Positions 48,468-57,279 of a stretch of DNA of 64,000 nt are shown here, piece after piece; the stretch's first letter is position 1, and each line of letters opens with the position of its first letter. Source of the stretch: Streptococcus sp. HF-1907 (GTDB lineage: Bacteria > Bacillota > Bacilli > Lactobacillales > Streptococcaceae). The DNA lies in NCBI RefSeq assembly GCF_015594605.1, contig NZ_JADNQT010000005.1:24320-88319 (forward strand), given 5' to 3'. Under the pieces are notes generated by a model. That model ran no database searches. It was not told where the DNA came from and saw nothing but the letters and a program-made list of their open reading frames with translations. Position numbers and translations under genes: made by a program.

Positions 48468-49748
48468 TTACAATCCTAATTCTGCCAAAACACTTGCAAA
48501 GTCGGTCTTAATGCGGTCAAAAGTAACGGTTACTTCTTGACGAGTTTGGTTATTTTTAACAGCTACTTGACCTGCTTCAACCTCACTACCACCTAGTGTG
48601 ATAATTGTTTTAGCACGGAAGACATCGGCTGATTTGAACTGGGCCTTGATTTTGCGCCCTAGATAGTCGCGTTCTGCCTTGAAGCCTTGTCGGCGAACGG
48701 CTTGGGTCAATGCTAGCGCAGCCACATTGGCGTCAGCCCCCAAAACAGCCACATAAACATCAAGTCCTTGCTCAACAGGAAGCTCAATGCCCTGCTTTTC
48801 AAGAATCAAGAGCAAGCGCTCTAGACCAAGTCCAAAACCAAAACCTGCTGTCGCCGGGCCGCCAAAGTACTCAACCAAGCCATCATAACGCCCACCCGCA
48901 CAAATAGTCAAATCAGATTTTTCGACCTGTGTGATGAACTCAAAAATCGTGTGATTGTAGTAGTCAAGACCACGAACCATGTTAGTGTCAATGACGTAAG
49001 GAATGTCAAGTTCTTCAAGCATGCCACGAACAGCATCAAAGTGTGCCTGACTTTCTTCATCCAAGTAATCAAGAATAGACGGCGCATTTTCAACTGCTAC
49101 TTTATCTTCTTTTTCTTTCGAATCAAGTACGCGCAGCGGATTTTCATCCAAGCGACGTTGACTATCTTTAGAAAGCGACTCACGCATTGGTGTCAAGTAA
49201 TCAATCAAAGCCTGACGATAAGCAGCACGGCTAGAAGGATTTCCCAAACTGTTTAGGTGAAGGACCACATCCTTAATACCTAGCTCCGCAAAGAGTTGAT
49301 AAGCCATAGCAATGGTTTCCACATCTGTTGCTGGGTTGCTTGAACCAAAGCATTCAACCCCAACTTGGTGGAACTCACGTAAACGACCAGCCTGTGGACG
49401 TTCATAGCGGAACATAGAGCCGATGTAGTACATCTTAGTTGGCTTTTGAACTTCTGGGGCAAAAAGCTTGTTTTCAACGTAAGAGCGCACAACTGGAGCT
49501 GTTCCTTCTGGACGAAGGGTGATGTGACGGTCACCTTTATCATGGAAATCATACATTTCCTTAGTCACGATATCGGTCGTATCCCCAACTGAACGGCTGA
49601 TGACTTCGTAGTGCTCAAACATTGGCGTACGAATCTCATCGTAATTATATTTTTTAAATGTTTCACGTGCAACATGTTCCACATACTGCCACTTGGCAGA
49701 TTGCCCTGGAAGAATGTCCTGCGTACCTTTTGGTTTTTGGAGTTTCAT
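48468..49748 (-). CDS. hisS: Histidyl-tRNA synthetase
   Basis: 426 residues, class II. N-terminal [14 protein letters not shown], motif 2 [16 protein letters not shown], and histidine-specific motifs [13 protein letters not shown] and GRYDGL. The C-terminal HGTP anticodon domain is present. Ribosome site CGAGG and an extended -10-like TGATAAAAT upstream on the minus strand. No T-box is visible. aspS, its frequent partner, is at 44711-46462 rather than adjacent. Confidence 0.97.
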   Translation of the reverse strand: MKLQKPKGTQDILPGQSAKWQYVEHVARETFKKYNYDEIRTPMFEHYEVISRSVGDTTDIVTKEMYDFHDKGDRHITLRPEGTAPVVRSYVENKLFAPEVQKPTKMYYIGSMFRYERPQAGRLREFHQVGVECFGSSNPATDVETIAMAYQLFAELGIKDVVLHLNSLGNPSSRAAYRQALIDYLTPMRESLSKDSQRRLDENPLRVLDSKEKEDKVAVENAPSILDYLDEESQAHFDAVRGMLEELDIPYVIDTNMVRGLDYYNHTIFEFITQVEKSDLTICAGGRYDGLVEYFGGPATAGFGFGLGLERLLLILEKQGIELPVEQGLDVYVAVLGADANVAALALTQAVRRQGFKAERDYLGRKIKAQFKSADVFRAKTIITLGGSEVEAGQVAVKNNQTRQEVTVTFDRIKTDFASVLAELGL

Positions 49749-49863
49749 TGATTTTCCTCGCTACTTTATTAGTCTTTTCTATTTTATCATAAAAATAGCG
49801 GAGCTGGTATGCTATTCCCTCTTGCTGCACCAGCAATTTTTTAAGAAAAAAGTGTCAAGTAAC

Positions 49864-49892
49864 TTTACTTTACAAAAAAGATGTGTTATTCT
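49864..49892 (+). promoter_or_regulatory. rpmF-rpmG promoter
   Basis: TTTACT (49864-49869), 17-nt spacer, TATTCT (49887-49892) with an extended TG element, giving a leader of about 47 nt. Confidence 0.6.
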
Positions 49893-49945
49893 ATTAAAGT
49901 TGATTCAAAATCAAGAACAAAATATTTAATCGGAGGATAGAAAAA

Positions 49946-50128
49946 ATGGCAGTACCTGCACGTCACACTTCAAAAGCGAAGAAAAACAAACGTCGTACAC
50001 ACTACAAATTGACTGCTCCATCAGTACAATTTGACGAAACAACTGGAGATTACTCACGTTCGCACCGTGTATCACTTAAAGGATACTACAAAGGACGTAA
50101 AATCGCTAAAGCTAACGAAGCTAAATAA
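49946..50128 (+). CDS. rpmF: 50S ribosomal protein L32
   Basis: 60 residues, [22 protein letters not shown]. The four zinc cysteines of C+ L32 are absent, so it is the zinc-free form, matching the zinc-free L33 encoded next. CGGAGG ribosome site upstream. Confidence 0.96.
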
Positions 50129-50143
50129 TAGAAGGGAGATACC

Positions 50144-50293
50144 ATGCGCGTAAATATTACACTTGAACACAAAGAATCTGGTGAACGCTTGTACCTTACT
50201 TCAAAAAATAAACGTAACACTCCAGACCGTCTTCAATTGAAAAAATATTCACCAAAATTGCGTAAACACGTGATTTTTACAGAGGTTAAATAA
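50144..50293 (+). CDS. rpmG: 50S ribosomal protein L33, zinc-free (C-) form
   Basis: 49 residues, [18 protein letters not shown] to KHVIFTEVK, no cysteine. AAGGGAG ribosome site, 15 nt after rpmF. Its 3' end is the attachment site of the mobile element at 50289-60309; the element regenerates the stop codon so the protein is unchanged. Confidence 0.96.
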   Translation: MRVNITLEHKESGERLYLTSKNKRNTPDRLQLKKYSPKLRKHVIFTEVK

Positions 50294-50299
50294 GGTTTC
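50289..50299 (+). repeat. attL core, left direct repeat
   Basis: AATAAGGTTTC, overlapping the rpmG stop codon, repeated exactly at 60299-60309. Confidence 0.75.
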
Positions 50300-50388
50300 A
50301 TTACATTTCAGTGCACGCTGAAAAAGCTTGATTTCATAGGGTTTTTGAAACATTGAATTTCACTATAAATCATTTGAAATCAGTTCTA

Positions 50389-50407
50389 TGGCAACCTTTT
50401 TGGCAAC
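50389..50407 (+). repeat. Left subterminal repeat (probable integrase arm site)
   Basis: TGGCAACCTTTTTGGCAAC, itself a tandem of a 12-mer, found again at 60235-60253 in the same orientation just inside the other end. Confidence 0.65.
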
Positions 50408-50450
50408 CTTTTTTGAAAATATAAAAAAGAAAGTCATCAATCGAAGAATA

Positions 50451-50479
50451 AAAAGTCCTAGATTTTTTCTAGGATTTTT
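50451..50479. terminator. Hairpin inside the left end of the element
   Basis: TCCTAGA (50456-50462) pairs with TCTAGGA (50468-50474), followed by TTTTTG. It could stop rpmF-rpmG transcripts entering the element. Confidence 0.65.
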
Positions 50480-50526
50480 GCTTTCTCTTGGTACTTTTGG
50501 AAATAAATGTTATACCATATAACAAA

Positions 50527-50559
50527 AAACTCTTCCTACAATTAATGTAAGAAGAGTTT
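50527..50559. terminator. Terminator of the surface-protein operon
   Basis: AAACTCTTC-TACA pairs with TGTA-GAAGAGTTT. On the minus strand it is followed by TTTTTTG. Confidence 0.8.
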
Positions 50560-50563
50560 CTTT

Positions 50564-50806
50564 TTAGTTGTTTCTATTAATTAAGTATTGTATTAAATAC
50601 TTAATTAAATGGTAACCTAAAATAGATACTACTATAATTCCTATTATCCAGATTACAACTGTCATTAGTCCACCCAAGAAAGAAATAAGGCCAGTAATAA
50701 TAGCATCTCTAGTAAAATAAATAATCGTTAAAGGTATCAGCGCAAGTACGCACCCACAACCTGCACATCCTGGTTCATCACTGACTTCCTGAATTAATAT
50801 CGCCAT
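50564..50806 (-). CDS. Small membrane protein of the element
   Basis: 80 residues. CAGCGC near residue 14-19 gives three closely spaced cysteines, followed by two hydrophobic segments (about 20-45 and 45-70). It is encoded 10 nt after the surface protein, so probably co-transcribed. Function unknown; could assist surface display or act as an accessory to exclusion. Confidence 0.65.
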   Translation of the reverse strand: MAILIQEVSDEPGCAGCGCVLALIPLTIIYFTRDAIITGLISFLGGLMTVVIWIIGIIVVSILGYHLIKYLIQYLINRNN

Positions 50807-50816
50807 GAGTTATATC

Positions 50817-53800
50817 CTAATTCTTCCTTTTACGTTTCCCTACGCATCCAATCCCTAGTCCTGCAATCATACTTGCACCAAGCAAACCAAGTAACGATTC
50901 TTGTGATCCAGTATTTGGTAACGAATTTGCACGTTCAACACGTGAATAAGTGGTTTTACCGTCAACTGGTGCCACTCCTGCCTGCTTCACAACGCTAGTA
51001 GGCAATACCCCATCTTCGCTAGTAGGAACTACTACCCTAGATACAGTCCCATCGTTGTTAAGAGTGTATTGAGTACCCTCGATAGAGATAGAGCCATCAG
51101 CGTTCTTAGTTGCTTTAGTACCATCCACTACGTCAACAACATTACCATCAGCGTCAACTACCTGTACTACAACACCACCATTTGCAACGATAGCATCAGC
51201 CTTATCTTTAAGAGCCTGCAAACGTGCAACTTCAGCCTCAGCCTTGTCCTGTTCAGCTTTCACAGTTGCCAAACGGAGATATTCTACGTTCTTAGCGTTT
51301 GAGTCTTTCTTAAGAGTTTCGTAACGCTCTTTAGCAGTCTTAAGTTCATCAGCGAGTTTGCTAGACTTAGCTTTAGCATCAGCAAGCTTAGAATTCAAGT
51401 CAGCCAATACTGTTGCCTTATTAGCCAATTTAGTGGCAAGGTCTTCAGCTTTAGCACTAGCAGTGTCAAAGTTTGTTTTAGCAACTTCTTGTTTAGTACG
51501 AGCGTCTGTAAGAGCTGTTTGAGCAACTGCTACGGCTTTAGAAAGAATTTCAAGAGTTTCTTTTTCTTTAGCAAGTACCCCATTAGCAGTTTCGCTAGAT
51601 TTCTTAGCTTCAGCAAGTTTAGTCTTAGCTACTTCCAAAGCTTTAGCTTTATCTGTTGCACTAGCCTTAGCTAAAGCAAGAGTTTCCTTAGCAGTCTGAA
51701 GAGATGCCTGATCTGATTCAAGTTGAGTTTGAGCATCAGCCAACGCTTTCTCAAGAGCTGGGATATCTACAGTACCCCCTACCAAATCAGCCAAACGTTT
51801 CTGAGCATTAGCAAGAGATTCCCTAGCAGTGTTATAAGCAGTCTCTGCAGTAGCTACTTTAGATTTAGCGTCTTGGTTAGCTTTTACTGCATTGTCATAG
51901 TTTGTTTGAGCTTTAGCAACTGCTACATCGTCTACAATTGTACGTTCTACATCTTTATAAACTGGAGTTACAGTTTCTTTAGGGTTTTCAAGTGTTTGAT
52001 AAGGATTGTTGATAGCTTTACCGTAAGCATTACCTAGTACAGTGTAAGTGCTTGGTGCACGGTCAATCATGCCATTGTAAGTGTTTGTGAATCCAAAATC
52101 AATACCTGCAGTTGTAGAAGTACCCTTAAGACCAAGAACTTCCAAGGCTAGGTCAAAGTTGTCTGAACGCTTACCATCAACACCACCGTAAGCTTCGCCA
52201 AAATACCCCATACCTGAAGTACCATAAAGTTGGTTACCCAAGTTAGCAAAGATCTTAGCTTTCAAGTCGAACATAGTCTGCTTACGTCCGTCATTGTTTT
52301 CATAGCTGACGTTATTAGCAGGTTTTTGCCCGATAACAGTTGTATCTGCAGAGTCAATACCTTTAACAGTATCTTGCAAGCTTACACCAGTGTACTTCAA
52401 AGGATTCTTAGGGTCTGACATAGAATTCCAAAAACCGTTAGCTTCAAGTTGAGTTCCATCCATGTCTTTGTAATCTGGGAATAGAGTGTTAAAGATAGAA
52501 GTTACGGTCTTCTTAGCTTCAGCAACACTTTGATCGGTTACAGTTACCAAGTTAGTACCAACTTTGAAACGTAAATCGTTAAGCAAAGCAGTGTAGAACA
52601 ATGCCAAATCAGTCAACTGGCTGTCAGACAAGTTGTTAACATCCAACTTAGTTGTTGCATCTGTGTTAGCAAAGTTGAAATCCATGTTTTTAACCCATGA
52701 ATTATATGCAGAAGATGTAGGAGCTGACACGATAGCTAGATTGTTGCCATTTTCGTCACCCTTCTTGATTGCGTCCTTAACGGCTTGGACAGACCCTGTA
52801 CCTTTAGCGAGGGCTTTGATTGCGTCCAAATAAGCTTGGCTTGTAACGATACCGTTAGTTTCTGTAAAGTTAGAATAAGCAACACCCTTGTTCAAATATA
52901 CCCCATCAGCTGTTACAGTTGTAACTTCACCTACTTTGACAGTTTCTGTTACAACTTTACCTTTTTTAGCTTCATCGAGAGCAGACTTAGTTGAATTTTC
53001 AGTTGCTTGAGTACCTTCTTGGGCTCCTTTAGCAGTATCATACGATTTAGAAGAGCTTTCAACAGTACCCTCAGCAGTTGCTACAACATTCTTTTGATCT
53101 TTGATTGCTTGGTCTTTGTTAGTTACAGACAACTTAGCTGCGTCAAGAGAGTCTTTTGCAGATTTTACGTTAGTAGTATCTTCTGCAACTTTTGCAGTCA
53201 AATCTTTAACGTCTTGATCCAATTTAGCAGTATCTGTTGTAGCTGAAAGAGCTTCTACTTTCTTCTCAGCATCTGCAACTGCACTTGCAGTCTTTTCAAC
53301 ATTTGACTCAGCTTTAGCAACTACGTCTTTTTGATTTGCTTCTTTAGTTGTAGCGTCAGTAAGGCTCTTTTCAACACTTGTTGTAGCTGTTGTAGCTTGG
53401 TCTAGTGTTTCTTTAGCTTTCGCTTGTTCTGATTTAGCTTGTGCAACTACCTCAGGAGTAACCTTTTCAACTTCTTTAATTTGACTACCCAAGTCAGTAA
53501 CAGTGTTTTGGTTATCAGCTACAGCCTTCTCAGCACCACTAACAACACCCTCTTGAGCGTTCAATGCTTGATTGGCTTGGTTAGCTACAACCTTAGCATC
53601 TGCAACTTGTTGACCTGTTACTGTTTCAGCTTTAGCTTCAGTAGGCTGTGCTACTGGGGTTGTTTCAGCCTTAGCATCTTTCGCAACTACTTCTACACTA
53701 CCTGCAGTAGTATTAGCTGGAGTAGCCTCATCAGCACTAACTACCGATACCCCACCCGCAACCGAAAGCGCCAATACAGACACAACCGCACCAGTACGCA

Positions 53801-53843
53801 ACTTCTTAATAGAGCCGTGACCCTGAACTTCTTTTTTAAACAT
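50817..53843 (-). CDS. LPXTG surface protein with SEC10/PgrA-like surface-exclusion region
   Basis: 1008 residues from ATG 53843, with GGAG upstream. Signal peptide KKLRTGAVVSVLALSVAGGVSVVSA. An Ala/Lys/Glu-rich coiled coil (about 60-290) precedes a compact CAP-like middle (about 300-640) with TADGVYLNKGVAYSN and SDSQLTDLALFYTALLNDLR. A second coiled coil (about 650-880), a beta-type region and the sorting signal LPNTG, hydrophobic stretch and KRKRKN tail complete it. The layout resembles enterococcal Sec10/PgrA proteins, which block entry of a second copy of a conjugative plasmid. A role in exclusion or adhesion is inferred. Confidence 0.8.
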   Translation of the reverse strand: MFKKEVQGHGSIKKLRTGAVVSVLALSVAGGVSVVSADEATPANTTAGSVEVVAKDAKAETTPVAQPTEAKAETVTGQQVADAKVVANQANQALNAQEGVVSGAEKAVADNQNTVTDLGSQIKEVEKVTPEVVAQAKSEQAKAKETLDQATTATTSVEKSLTDATTKEANQKDVVAKAESNVEKTASAVADAEKKVEALSATTDTAKLDQDVKDLTAKVAEDTTNVKSAKDSLDAAKLSVTNKDQAIKDQKNVVATAEGTVESSSKSYDTAKGAQEGTQATENSTKSALDEAKKGKVVTETVKVGEVTTVTADGVYLNKGVAYSNFTETNGIVTSQAYLDAIKALAKGTGSVQAVKDAIKKGDENGNNLAIVSAPTSSAYNSWVKNMDFNFANTDATTKLDVNNLSDSQLTDLALFYTALLNDLRFKVGTNLVTVTDQSVAEAKKTVTSIFNTLFPDYKDMDGTQLEANGFWNSMSDPKNPLKYTGVSLQDTVKGIDSADTTVIGQKPANNVSYENNDGRKQTMFDLKAKIFANLGNQLYGTSGMGYFGEAYGGVDGKRSDNFDLALEVLGLKGTSTTAGIDFGFTNTYNGMIDRAPSTYTVLGNAYGKAINNPYQTLENPKETVTPVYKDVERTIVDDVAVAKAQTNYDNAVKANQDAKSKVATAETAYNTARESLANAQKRLADLVGGTVDIPALEKALADAQTQLESDQASLQTAKETLALAKASATDKAKALEVAKTKLAEAKKSSETANGVLAKEKETLEILSKAVAVAQTALTDARTKQEVAKTNFDTASAKAEDLATKLANKATVLADLNSKLADAKAKSSKLADELKTAKERYETLKKDSNAKNVEYLRLATVKAEQDKAEAEVARLQALKDKADAIVANGGVVVQVVDADGNVVDVVDGTKATKNADGSISIEGTQYTLNNDGTVSRVVVPTSEDGVLPTSVVKQAGVAPVDGKTTYSRVERANSLPNTGSQESLLGLLGASMIAGLGIGCVGKRKRKN

Positions 53844-53874
53844 GAATGTTTTCTCCTTTTTCATTAACTATCTT

Positions 53875-53918
53875 AAAAGACTGTTTCACTGGAATTATAC
53901 CACACTATACAGTCTTTT
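53875..53918. promoter_or_regulatory. Operator flanking the -10 box of the surface-protein gene
   Basis: Perfect 10-bp inverted repeat AAAAGACTGT (53875-53884) and ACAGTCTTTT (53909-53918). Between the arms lies the minus-strand extended -10 TGGTATAAT (hexamer 53894-53899). A further half-site TCAGTCT follows near 53941. It is probably the site for the XRE regulator encoded divergently at 54004. Confidence 0.65.
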
Positions 53919-54003
53919 GTATACTATTGATATATATTGTTCAGTCTCCTAAGGGTGGTAACTTTCATGAAGTAACCTTGTATGATGATAGAGAGGTATC
54001 GTC

Positions 54004-54339
54004 ATGACAAATAATAATAGTTTAAAAGAGTTTGTAGCTAAACAAATCAGACATTTAAGGCTGGAAAAAGGACTAACACAAGAGTATCTAGCAGAAAAAG
54101 CCGATCTTGGCTTTAACTACATTTACCGTTTAGAAAGCAAACAGTTAAACGTTAAAATAGATACTATAGAGAAAATTATGAAGGCATTACAAGTTGATGT
54201 TAACACCTTTTTCAATGTAGAAACTCAAAATCGAGAAAATGAATTTAATCAACTTATTCAAGATATTGAAAATCTTCCTAAAGAAAAAAGAGAGCCTACA
54301 ATTAAAGCTCTCAGAGATATAATAAAACAGATAGAGTAA
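54004..54339 (+). CDS. XRE-family regulator of the mobile element
   Basis: 111 residues. Helix-turn-helix LTQEYLAEKADLGFNYIYRLESKQLNVKIDTIEKIMKAL, then a Glu/Lys-rich helical tail. It is divergent from the surface-protein gene and next to the inverted repeat at 53875-53918, so it likely controls that promoter and itself. GAGAGGT ribosome site. Confidence 0.85.
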   Translation: MTNNNSLKEFVAKQIRHLRLEKGLTQEYLAEKADLGFNYIYRLESKQLNVKIDTIEKIMKALQVDVNTFFNVETQNRENEFNQLIQDIENLPKEKREPTIKALRDIIKQIE

Positions 54340-54366
54340 GCTAAGTCGAAAATGACTTGGCTTTTT
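54338..54366 (+). terminator. Terminator after the XRE gene
   Basis: AAGC-AAGTC pairs with GACTT-GCTT, followed by TTTTTG. Confidence 0.75.
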
Positions 54367-54373
54367 GTGTGCA

Positions 54374-55126
54374 TTATTCTAGATAGTTGTCAAATCCATT
54401 TCGTGTTTGAACTGACTTTATGTATTGTTCTAAATTATCCCAATCCTCATATTCATCAACTATTTTAAAGAAATCCAATCGTTCAGCTACGTTGCAAAAA
54501 ACTCTAAGATTATCTTCTGTCTCAAAAATCTTCTCAACTAGTGGGAGATAGTCTAAAGACTTCGATATAGTGTCAAACTTAGAAAAGATTTGATACAGGT
54601 CATCTCTTTTAGAAATATAGTTGTAAAAGAAACTATTCCAGACACTCCAATAATAATCTGAAATTTGTGTTCCTTTACTTGGTTTATTTAGTCTATTTAA
54701 ACTACTTTGAATAGATTTTTCCATTGATTCAGAAAATAGTTCCCTCGATAACACTCTCATGTCAAGCTTATCTAGCTTATTAGACAAGATTTCATCGACT
54801 TCTTTTATAGTCGCTTCATTTCCCTCTTCAATTTCTTTAGTAATTTGTTCAGCCAGATTTTCCAACAGTGTATTAGCTTCATTTGAAGTTTCAGAATCAA
54901 ATGATGGAAAAATACTTAAGTAATTTACCCTTGATACATATTTTCCAGATAACAAATTTTCTACTGTTTTATCAGATACATGAAAATATCGAACTATATA
55001 AAGTATTTTAGCATTATAGTCGCCACTAATATTTTCTTTTTCCTTAAAAGCTTGAAAATCTTCTAATCGGTGCATTAGGTTTAAAGTAACAGTTACTAAC
55101 ATACGTTCTTCCATTTTTATTTTCAT
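54374..55126 (-). CDS. Hypothetical element-encoded protein, 250 aa
   Basis: Acidic, helical protein with no membrane segment. An N-terminal region (FHVSDKTVENLLSGKYVSRVNY) hints at a helix-turn-helix. The rest has no motif I recognise. AGGAGAT lies upstream of the ATG. It is convergent with the XRE gene and divergent from the transfer genes, the position of accessory cargo. It might be a defence, immunity or regulatory gene; nothing in the sequence decides. Confidence 0.6.
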   Translation of the reverse strand: MKIKMEERMLVTVTLNLMHRLEDFQAFKEKENISGDYNAKILYIVRYFHVSDKTVENLLSGKYVSRVNYLSIFPSFDSETSNEANTLLENLAEQITKEIEEGNEATIKEVDEILSNKLDKLDMRVLSRELFSESMEKSIQSSLNRLNKPSKGTQISDYYWSVWNSFFYNYISKRDDLYQIFSKFDTISKSLDYLPLVEKIFETEDNLRVFCNVAERLDFFKIVDEYEDWDNLEQYIKSVQTRNGFDNYLE

Positions 55127-55322
55127 AAAAATATCTCCTAGTCAAATATATGGCTTCATCTTAACATACAAATCCAATATAATTCAATAGATGTTACAAA
55201 ACTTAGTGTAAAACGCTTTCATTTTATTTTAAAATAAGTTAGTCACTTTCATTTAGTTATTATAGCAAGATGTATTAGTCAAAGGCATAAGTTAGGTAAC
55301 AAAATATCGTCTAATTTTCTAC

Positions 55323-55360
55323 AATAATAATGTGTGATAGCTATCTCACACATTATTATT
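55323..55360. promoter_or_regulatory. Perfect 15-bp hairpin upstream of the transfer operon
   Basis: Arms 55323-55337 and 55346-55360 around the 8-nt loop tagctatc, ending 29 nt before the first transfer gene. It could be an operator, an attenuator, or a single-strand priming structure. Confidence 0.55.
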
Positions 55361-55389
55361 TACCCAAACGGGTTAGAAAGAGGTGGCTT

Positions 55390-55686
55390 ATGGAGGCTAC
55401 ACAAACTACAATTCAGGGGCGTCTAATCGGTGCATCAGAAGTAAAGGATTTTACTTCTGGTCTCAGCACTGGACAAACCCAACTAACTATTGGAGCACGC
55501 ACCCCAGAGGGACGCTTTAGTCAAACCAATATCAAAGTTGATACAGTTAATGTATCGGACTTTACATCTTTATTTGATGAGAAAGTAGAAATCATTCTTG
55601 AAAATGTTTCTATCAATGCATATACCAGTGGAAATCGTGCTGCGCTTTCAATAAAAGCTAAGTCTGCTTTTATTGAATTGGTTTAA
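55390..55686 (+). CDS. Small conserved transfer-region protein
   Basis: 98 residues, MEATQTTIQGRLIGASEV, beta-rich and soluble. In position (first gene of the transfer set) and size it recalls the YdcP/DUF961 proteins of Tn916-type elements, but similarity is not clear enough to assign. AGAGGTG ribosome site before ATG 55390; the longer frame upstream runs through the hairpin. Confidence 0.68.
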   Translation: MEATQTTIQGRLIGASEVKDFTSGLSTGQTQLTIGARTPEGRFSQTNIKVDTVNVSDFTSLFDEKVEIILENVSINAYTSGNRAALSIKAKSAFIELV

Positions 55687-55687
55687 T

Positions 55688-55715
55688 GGATAATGGGGAG
55701 TATCTCCCCTTATCC
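55688..55715 (+). other. Hairpin between the first two transfer genes
   Basis: GGATAA-GGGGA pairs with TCCCC-TTATCC with one bulged T, just after the stop of the first gene. No T-run follows. It may be an RNA-stability or processing structure. Confidence 0.5.
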
Positions 55716-55733
55716 TTATAAAGGAATTATTAT

Positions 55734-56207
55734 ATGTCGTTTATATCTTGGTTGATAATCTTATTTGCTGGATTTCTTTATTTAGCTCTTAGGGTAAGTG
55801 AAATTAGAGAAAAGCAGAAACAGGCTCAGGCGCTTCAGTTAAACCTTCCAACAATCACAGCAGATATTGAACAGGTAATTGAAAAAAGCGCCACTGTTTC
55901 AGGTCAAAAACTTCTTTTAGATAGTCGCAACATTCGATTCTTGCAAAGTAACGATGACAATAGCTCTCACCTTGTTAGTTTTCCAATTATGTTATCAAAG
56001 GATATTGATATCGATAATGAAGAAAGCTATGTTCAACAAGTCTTTTTAATAGAGTTTAACAAGTACCTAGCTAAATCTACAACCTATGAAAGCTGGTCAG
56101 ACAAAGGGCAGTGGCTTTCTGTTACGCCTCAATTCGGAGAACGATTACGGTATAATGATCAGTATTGTCTAAATTTAGGAATTCGGTTTTCTTACACTTC
56201 TAAATAG
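55734..56207 (+). CDS. Hypothetical transfer-region protein with N-terminal membrane anchor
   Basis: 157 residues. One membrane segment at about 3-20 (FISWLIILFAGFLYLALRV), then a charged helix and a mixed C-terminal domain. It is followed 12 nt later by the FtsK/TcpA-like gene. It could anchor the coupling ATPase, which here lacks its own membrane segment (inference). AAAGGA ribosome site. Confidence 0.68.
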   Translation: MSFISWLIILFAGFLYLALRVSEIREKQKQAQALQLNLPTITADIEQVIEKSATVSGQKLLLDSRNIRFLQSNDDNSSHLVSFPIMLSKDIDIDNEESYVQQVFLIEFNKYLAKSTTYESWSDKGQWLSVTPQFGERLRYNDQYCLNLGIRFSYTSK

Positions 56208-56219
56208 GAGGATTAACAG

Positions 56220-56963
56220 ATGAAATGTTTTCTTGATAAAAATCTAGCTGATTATGGGAACCATTTCTTCTGGGATATACCTGTTGAGCGTGTACCCCAC
56301 GCTCTTTTGGTAGGTTCCAGTGGGTCAGGTAAGACTTTTGCGACTAAAATATTATTGGCTCGCTTTGCTCACACCTACCCAAGAGCCACGTTCCTAATCG
56401 GCGACTACAAGGCTGACTCGGATTTTGCCTTTTTAGACGGATGTAAAGGTTTTAAGCGTTTTGAAGAAGTCTCTGAGCTCCTTACTTTAGCATTATCAAT
56501 TCTTGAAAACCGCCAAAAGGGAATGGATACCTCCAGAGAATTTGTCGTGATTTGCTTTGATGAGTTCAATGCATGGCAGAATAGTCTAGATAAAAAAGAG
56601 CGTGAACAAGCCATTAAAGATTATACTCGTCTTATCCAATTGGGACGTTCCTTCTCGATTTATGTCATTGTTTCCCAGCAAGATGCTCATAAATCTAGTC
56701 TGGGATTATCTCGTGATTCTATCGGTACAGTTATCGCACTCGGTAAATTATCTAAAGAGACAGTCGCCATGCTTTTTTCTGATGAAAAAGATGATATTGC
56801 TCGAAACAACTCCAGAGGTGTCGGCTACATGAAGATAGATGGTCAAAATAGTCGCCATATTCTTGTACCAAGTTACAACATGTCTCCTTTAGAAAATCTG
56901 ATTCGAGAAGCTATTCAACGTTCAGACTGCTATTTTCTTGATGAAGAGGCTGTTGCCCCGTAG
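56220..56963 (+). CDS. Short FtsK/TcpA-like coupling ATPase
   Basis: 247 residues. Walker A is GSSGSGKTF near residues 31-38 and Walker B is FVVICFDEFNAW near 105-116. The VSQQDAHKSSLGLSRDSIG region is also typical. It has only the motor domain, without membrane segments or the gamma domain of full FtsK/TcpA. It probably connects the relaxase-DNA complex to a helper type IV secretion system. Confidence 0.82.
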   Translation: MKCFLDKNLADYGNHFFWDIPVERVPHALLVGSSGSGKTFATKILLARFAHTYPRATFLIGDYKADSDFAFLDGCKGFKRFEEVSELLTLALSILENRQKGMDTSREFVVICFDEFNAWQNSLDKKEREQAIKDYTRLIQLGRSFSIYVIVSQQDAHKSSLGLSRDSIGTVIALGKLSKETVAMLFSDEKDDIARNNSRGVGYMKIDGQNSRHILVPSYNMSPLENLIREAIQRSDCYFLDEEAVAP

Positions 56964-57279
56964 CTCAAAAGCGGAGGATCAGGCCTACAGCCTCGCCAGC
57001 TTTAGCTGGCTGTTATACGGGGGACATGTAATAACCCCCGTTCCATTGTCACCTAAATTCTTTGCTTTAGAAATCCCACTTTAGGGAAAGAACTTCTCTC
57101 TACTTTAAAAAGCTCTCAAATCAAGTCTTTTCGTACTTGATAAAACTTAGGGTGCTTATTCCTTGAAATAGTGGAATAATTAAAATATAGAAATTTCGCT
57201 ACTCAAGCAATAGTTAACAAAAACAATCCTTACCGCCCTGTTAACTTTCACTCATTAGGCGGACTGAAAGAAGGAGATT
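56964..57279 (+). other. Candidate origin of transfer (oriT)
   Basis: A 316-bp gene-free gap directly before the relaxase gene. It contains the inverted repeats GCCAGCT/AGCTGGC (56995-57010) and ACGGGGG/CCCCCGT (57017-57041), then A/T-rich sequence with GTTAAC repeated near 57210 and 57240. In MobT/Tn916-type elements oriT lies in this position and has a GC-rich hairpin beside the nick site. Confidence 0.6.

Noticed and set aside
49749..49945. T-box or other riboswitch ahead of hisS
   Set aside because: The leader is short; only an inverted repeat (GCTGGT/ACCAGC) lies upstream of the promoter-like TGATAAAAT, and no T-box motif is seen.
50389..50407. The 19-bp repeats as the att core
   Set aside because: They lie about 96 bp inside the left end and 46 bp inside the right end. 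The 11-bp repeat that includes the rpmG stop codon is outside them and restores the gene, so the 19-mers are better explained as integrase arm sites.
50817..53864. Long plus-strand open frames opposite the surface protein
   Set aside because: They are reverse images of Ala/Lys/Glu-rich coiled coil coding sequence, with Ser/Phe/Cys-rich translations and no ribosome sites.
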